64,000 nucleotides of DNA from positions 239,210 to 303,209 of the forward strand of contig NW_020313288.1 of the NCBI RefSeq assembly GCF_003265705.1. The letters run 5' to 3'. The DNA comes from Callorhinus ursinus (Eukaryota; Chordata; Mammalia; Carnivora; Otariidae). Made by a program: the position numbers and the translations under genes. Positions 63,517 to 64,000 of this stretch are shown here, piece by piece. The first letter of the stretch is position 1, and every line of letters starts with the position of its first letter. Under the pieces are notes generated by a model. The model saw only the letters and a list, made by a program, of their open reading frames with translations. It made no database searches and was not told the origin of the DNA.

Positions 63517-63712
63517 ACTTTTTTTTTAAAGATTTTATTAATTTATTTGACAGAGAGAGAGCGCGCGAGCACAAGCGGGGGAGCGGCAGGCAGAGGGAGA
63601 AGCAGGCTCCCCTCTGAGCAAGGAGCCTGATGTGGGACTGCATCCCAGGACCTTGGAACCATGACCTGAGTTGAAGGCAGACGTTTAACCGACTGGGCCA
63701 CCCAGGTGTCCC
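63517..63712 (-). mobile_element. CAN-SINE, antisense
   Basis: ttttaaagattttattaatt to gggccacccaggtgtccc. It directly abuts another SINE. The shared outer duplication tcaaattgatttt lies at 63500 and 63912. Confidence 0.93.
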
Positions 63713-63911
63713 TTAAAACATTTTATTTTTAACATTTTATTTATTTAGCTGACAGAGCGTGCACAAGCAGGAGGAGCGGCAGGTACAGGGAGAGGGAGAA
63801 GCAGGCCCCCCGCAGAGCTGGGAGCCTGATGCAGGGCTCAATCCCAGGACACTGGGATCATGACCTGAGCTGAAGGCAGATGCTTAACTGACTGAGCCAC
63901 CCAGGCGCCCC
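63713..63911 (-). mobile_element. CAN-SINE, antisense
   Basis: ttaacattttatttatttag to gagccacccaggcgcccc, same orientation as its neighbour. Confidence 0.93.
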
Positions 63912-64000
63912 TCAAATTGATTTTGTTCAAATAAATTCTTAAAATGTTTATTTACCTCAGTTTGTCTTTTAACAGATTTATATAGTATTTATCACCTTTG

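Overview
This is a 64 kb piece of a mammalian genome, almost certainly from a carnivore and probably a caniform. About 30 CAN-SINE copies (tRNA-Lys-derived SINEs with a TC-rich tract and an AATAAA-like A-rich tail) lie in both orientations, next to old L1, MIR, L2, MaLR/MLT1 LTRs, MER5A and a Tigger-type element. Two runs of ten N show that it comes from a draft assembly. I could not fix the species from the sequence alone.

Three immune genes lie head to tail on the + strand, in the order known from human 19p13.3 read along transcription: C3, TNFSF14 (LIGHT), CD70. (1) 1-25060: the 3' half of complement C3. I resolved 24 coding exons (3521-25033), corresponding to human exons 18-41. All junctions are in phase and they encode 913 full residues, from the alpha-chain N-terminal region through MG7, CUB, the thioester domain, MG8 and C345C to the stop. 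The anaphylatoxin region and everything upstream lie outside the window. (2) 29103-32006: a complete four-exon TNFSF14 coding region of 241 residues, with a likely poly(A) signal near 33276. (3) 60478-63034: a complete three-exon CD70 coding region of 188 residues, with poly(A) signals at 63100 and 63148.

The 4 kb between C3 and TNFSF14 holds a CACCTG-rich degenerate repeat, a good CTCF-like motif, MaLR and L1 pieces, two SINEs and simple repeats. The 27 kb between TNFSF14 and CD70 shows no gene. It is filled with MIR, L2, MLT1 LTRs, a 1.1 kb Tigger-type element with terminal inverted repeats, a large antisense L1 block followed by a sense L1 ORF2 block, two U6 snRNA retropseudogenes, SINEs and simple repeats.

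C3 is the central opsonin of complement. LIGHT and CD70 are TNF-family trimers that costimulate lymphocytes through HVEM/LTBR and CD27. Their linkage reflects the conserved C3/TNFSF cluster, not an operon.

No new multi-gene system is visible. The observations most worth checking are these. A ~57 bp decayed minisatellite in C3 intron 29 repeats the TTCTAG splice acceptor and seemingly the start of exon 30. Two of the three C3 factor I sites are altered: Arg954 is Gln, and the residue after Arg1303 is Asn. CD70 has an extra extracellular Cys, an extra sequon and an unusually short membrane segment. A 29-nt 5' fragment of U6 sits inside an MLT1 LTR. A perfect 24 bp palindrome abuts a second hairpin near 57.86 kb.
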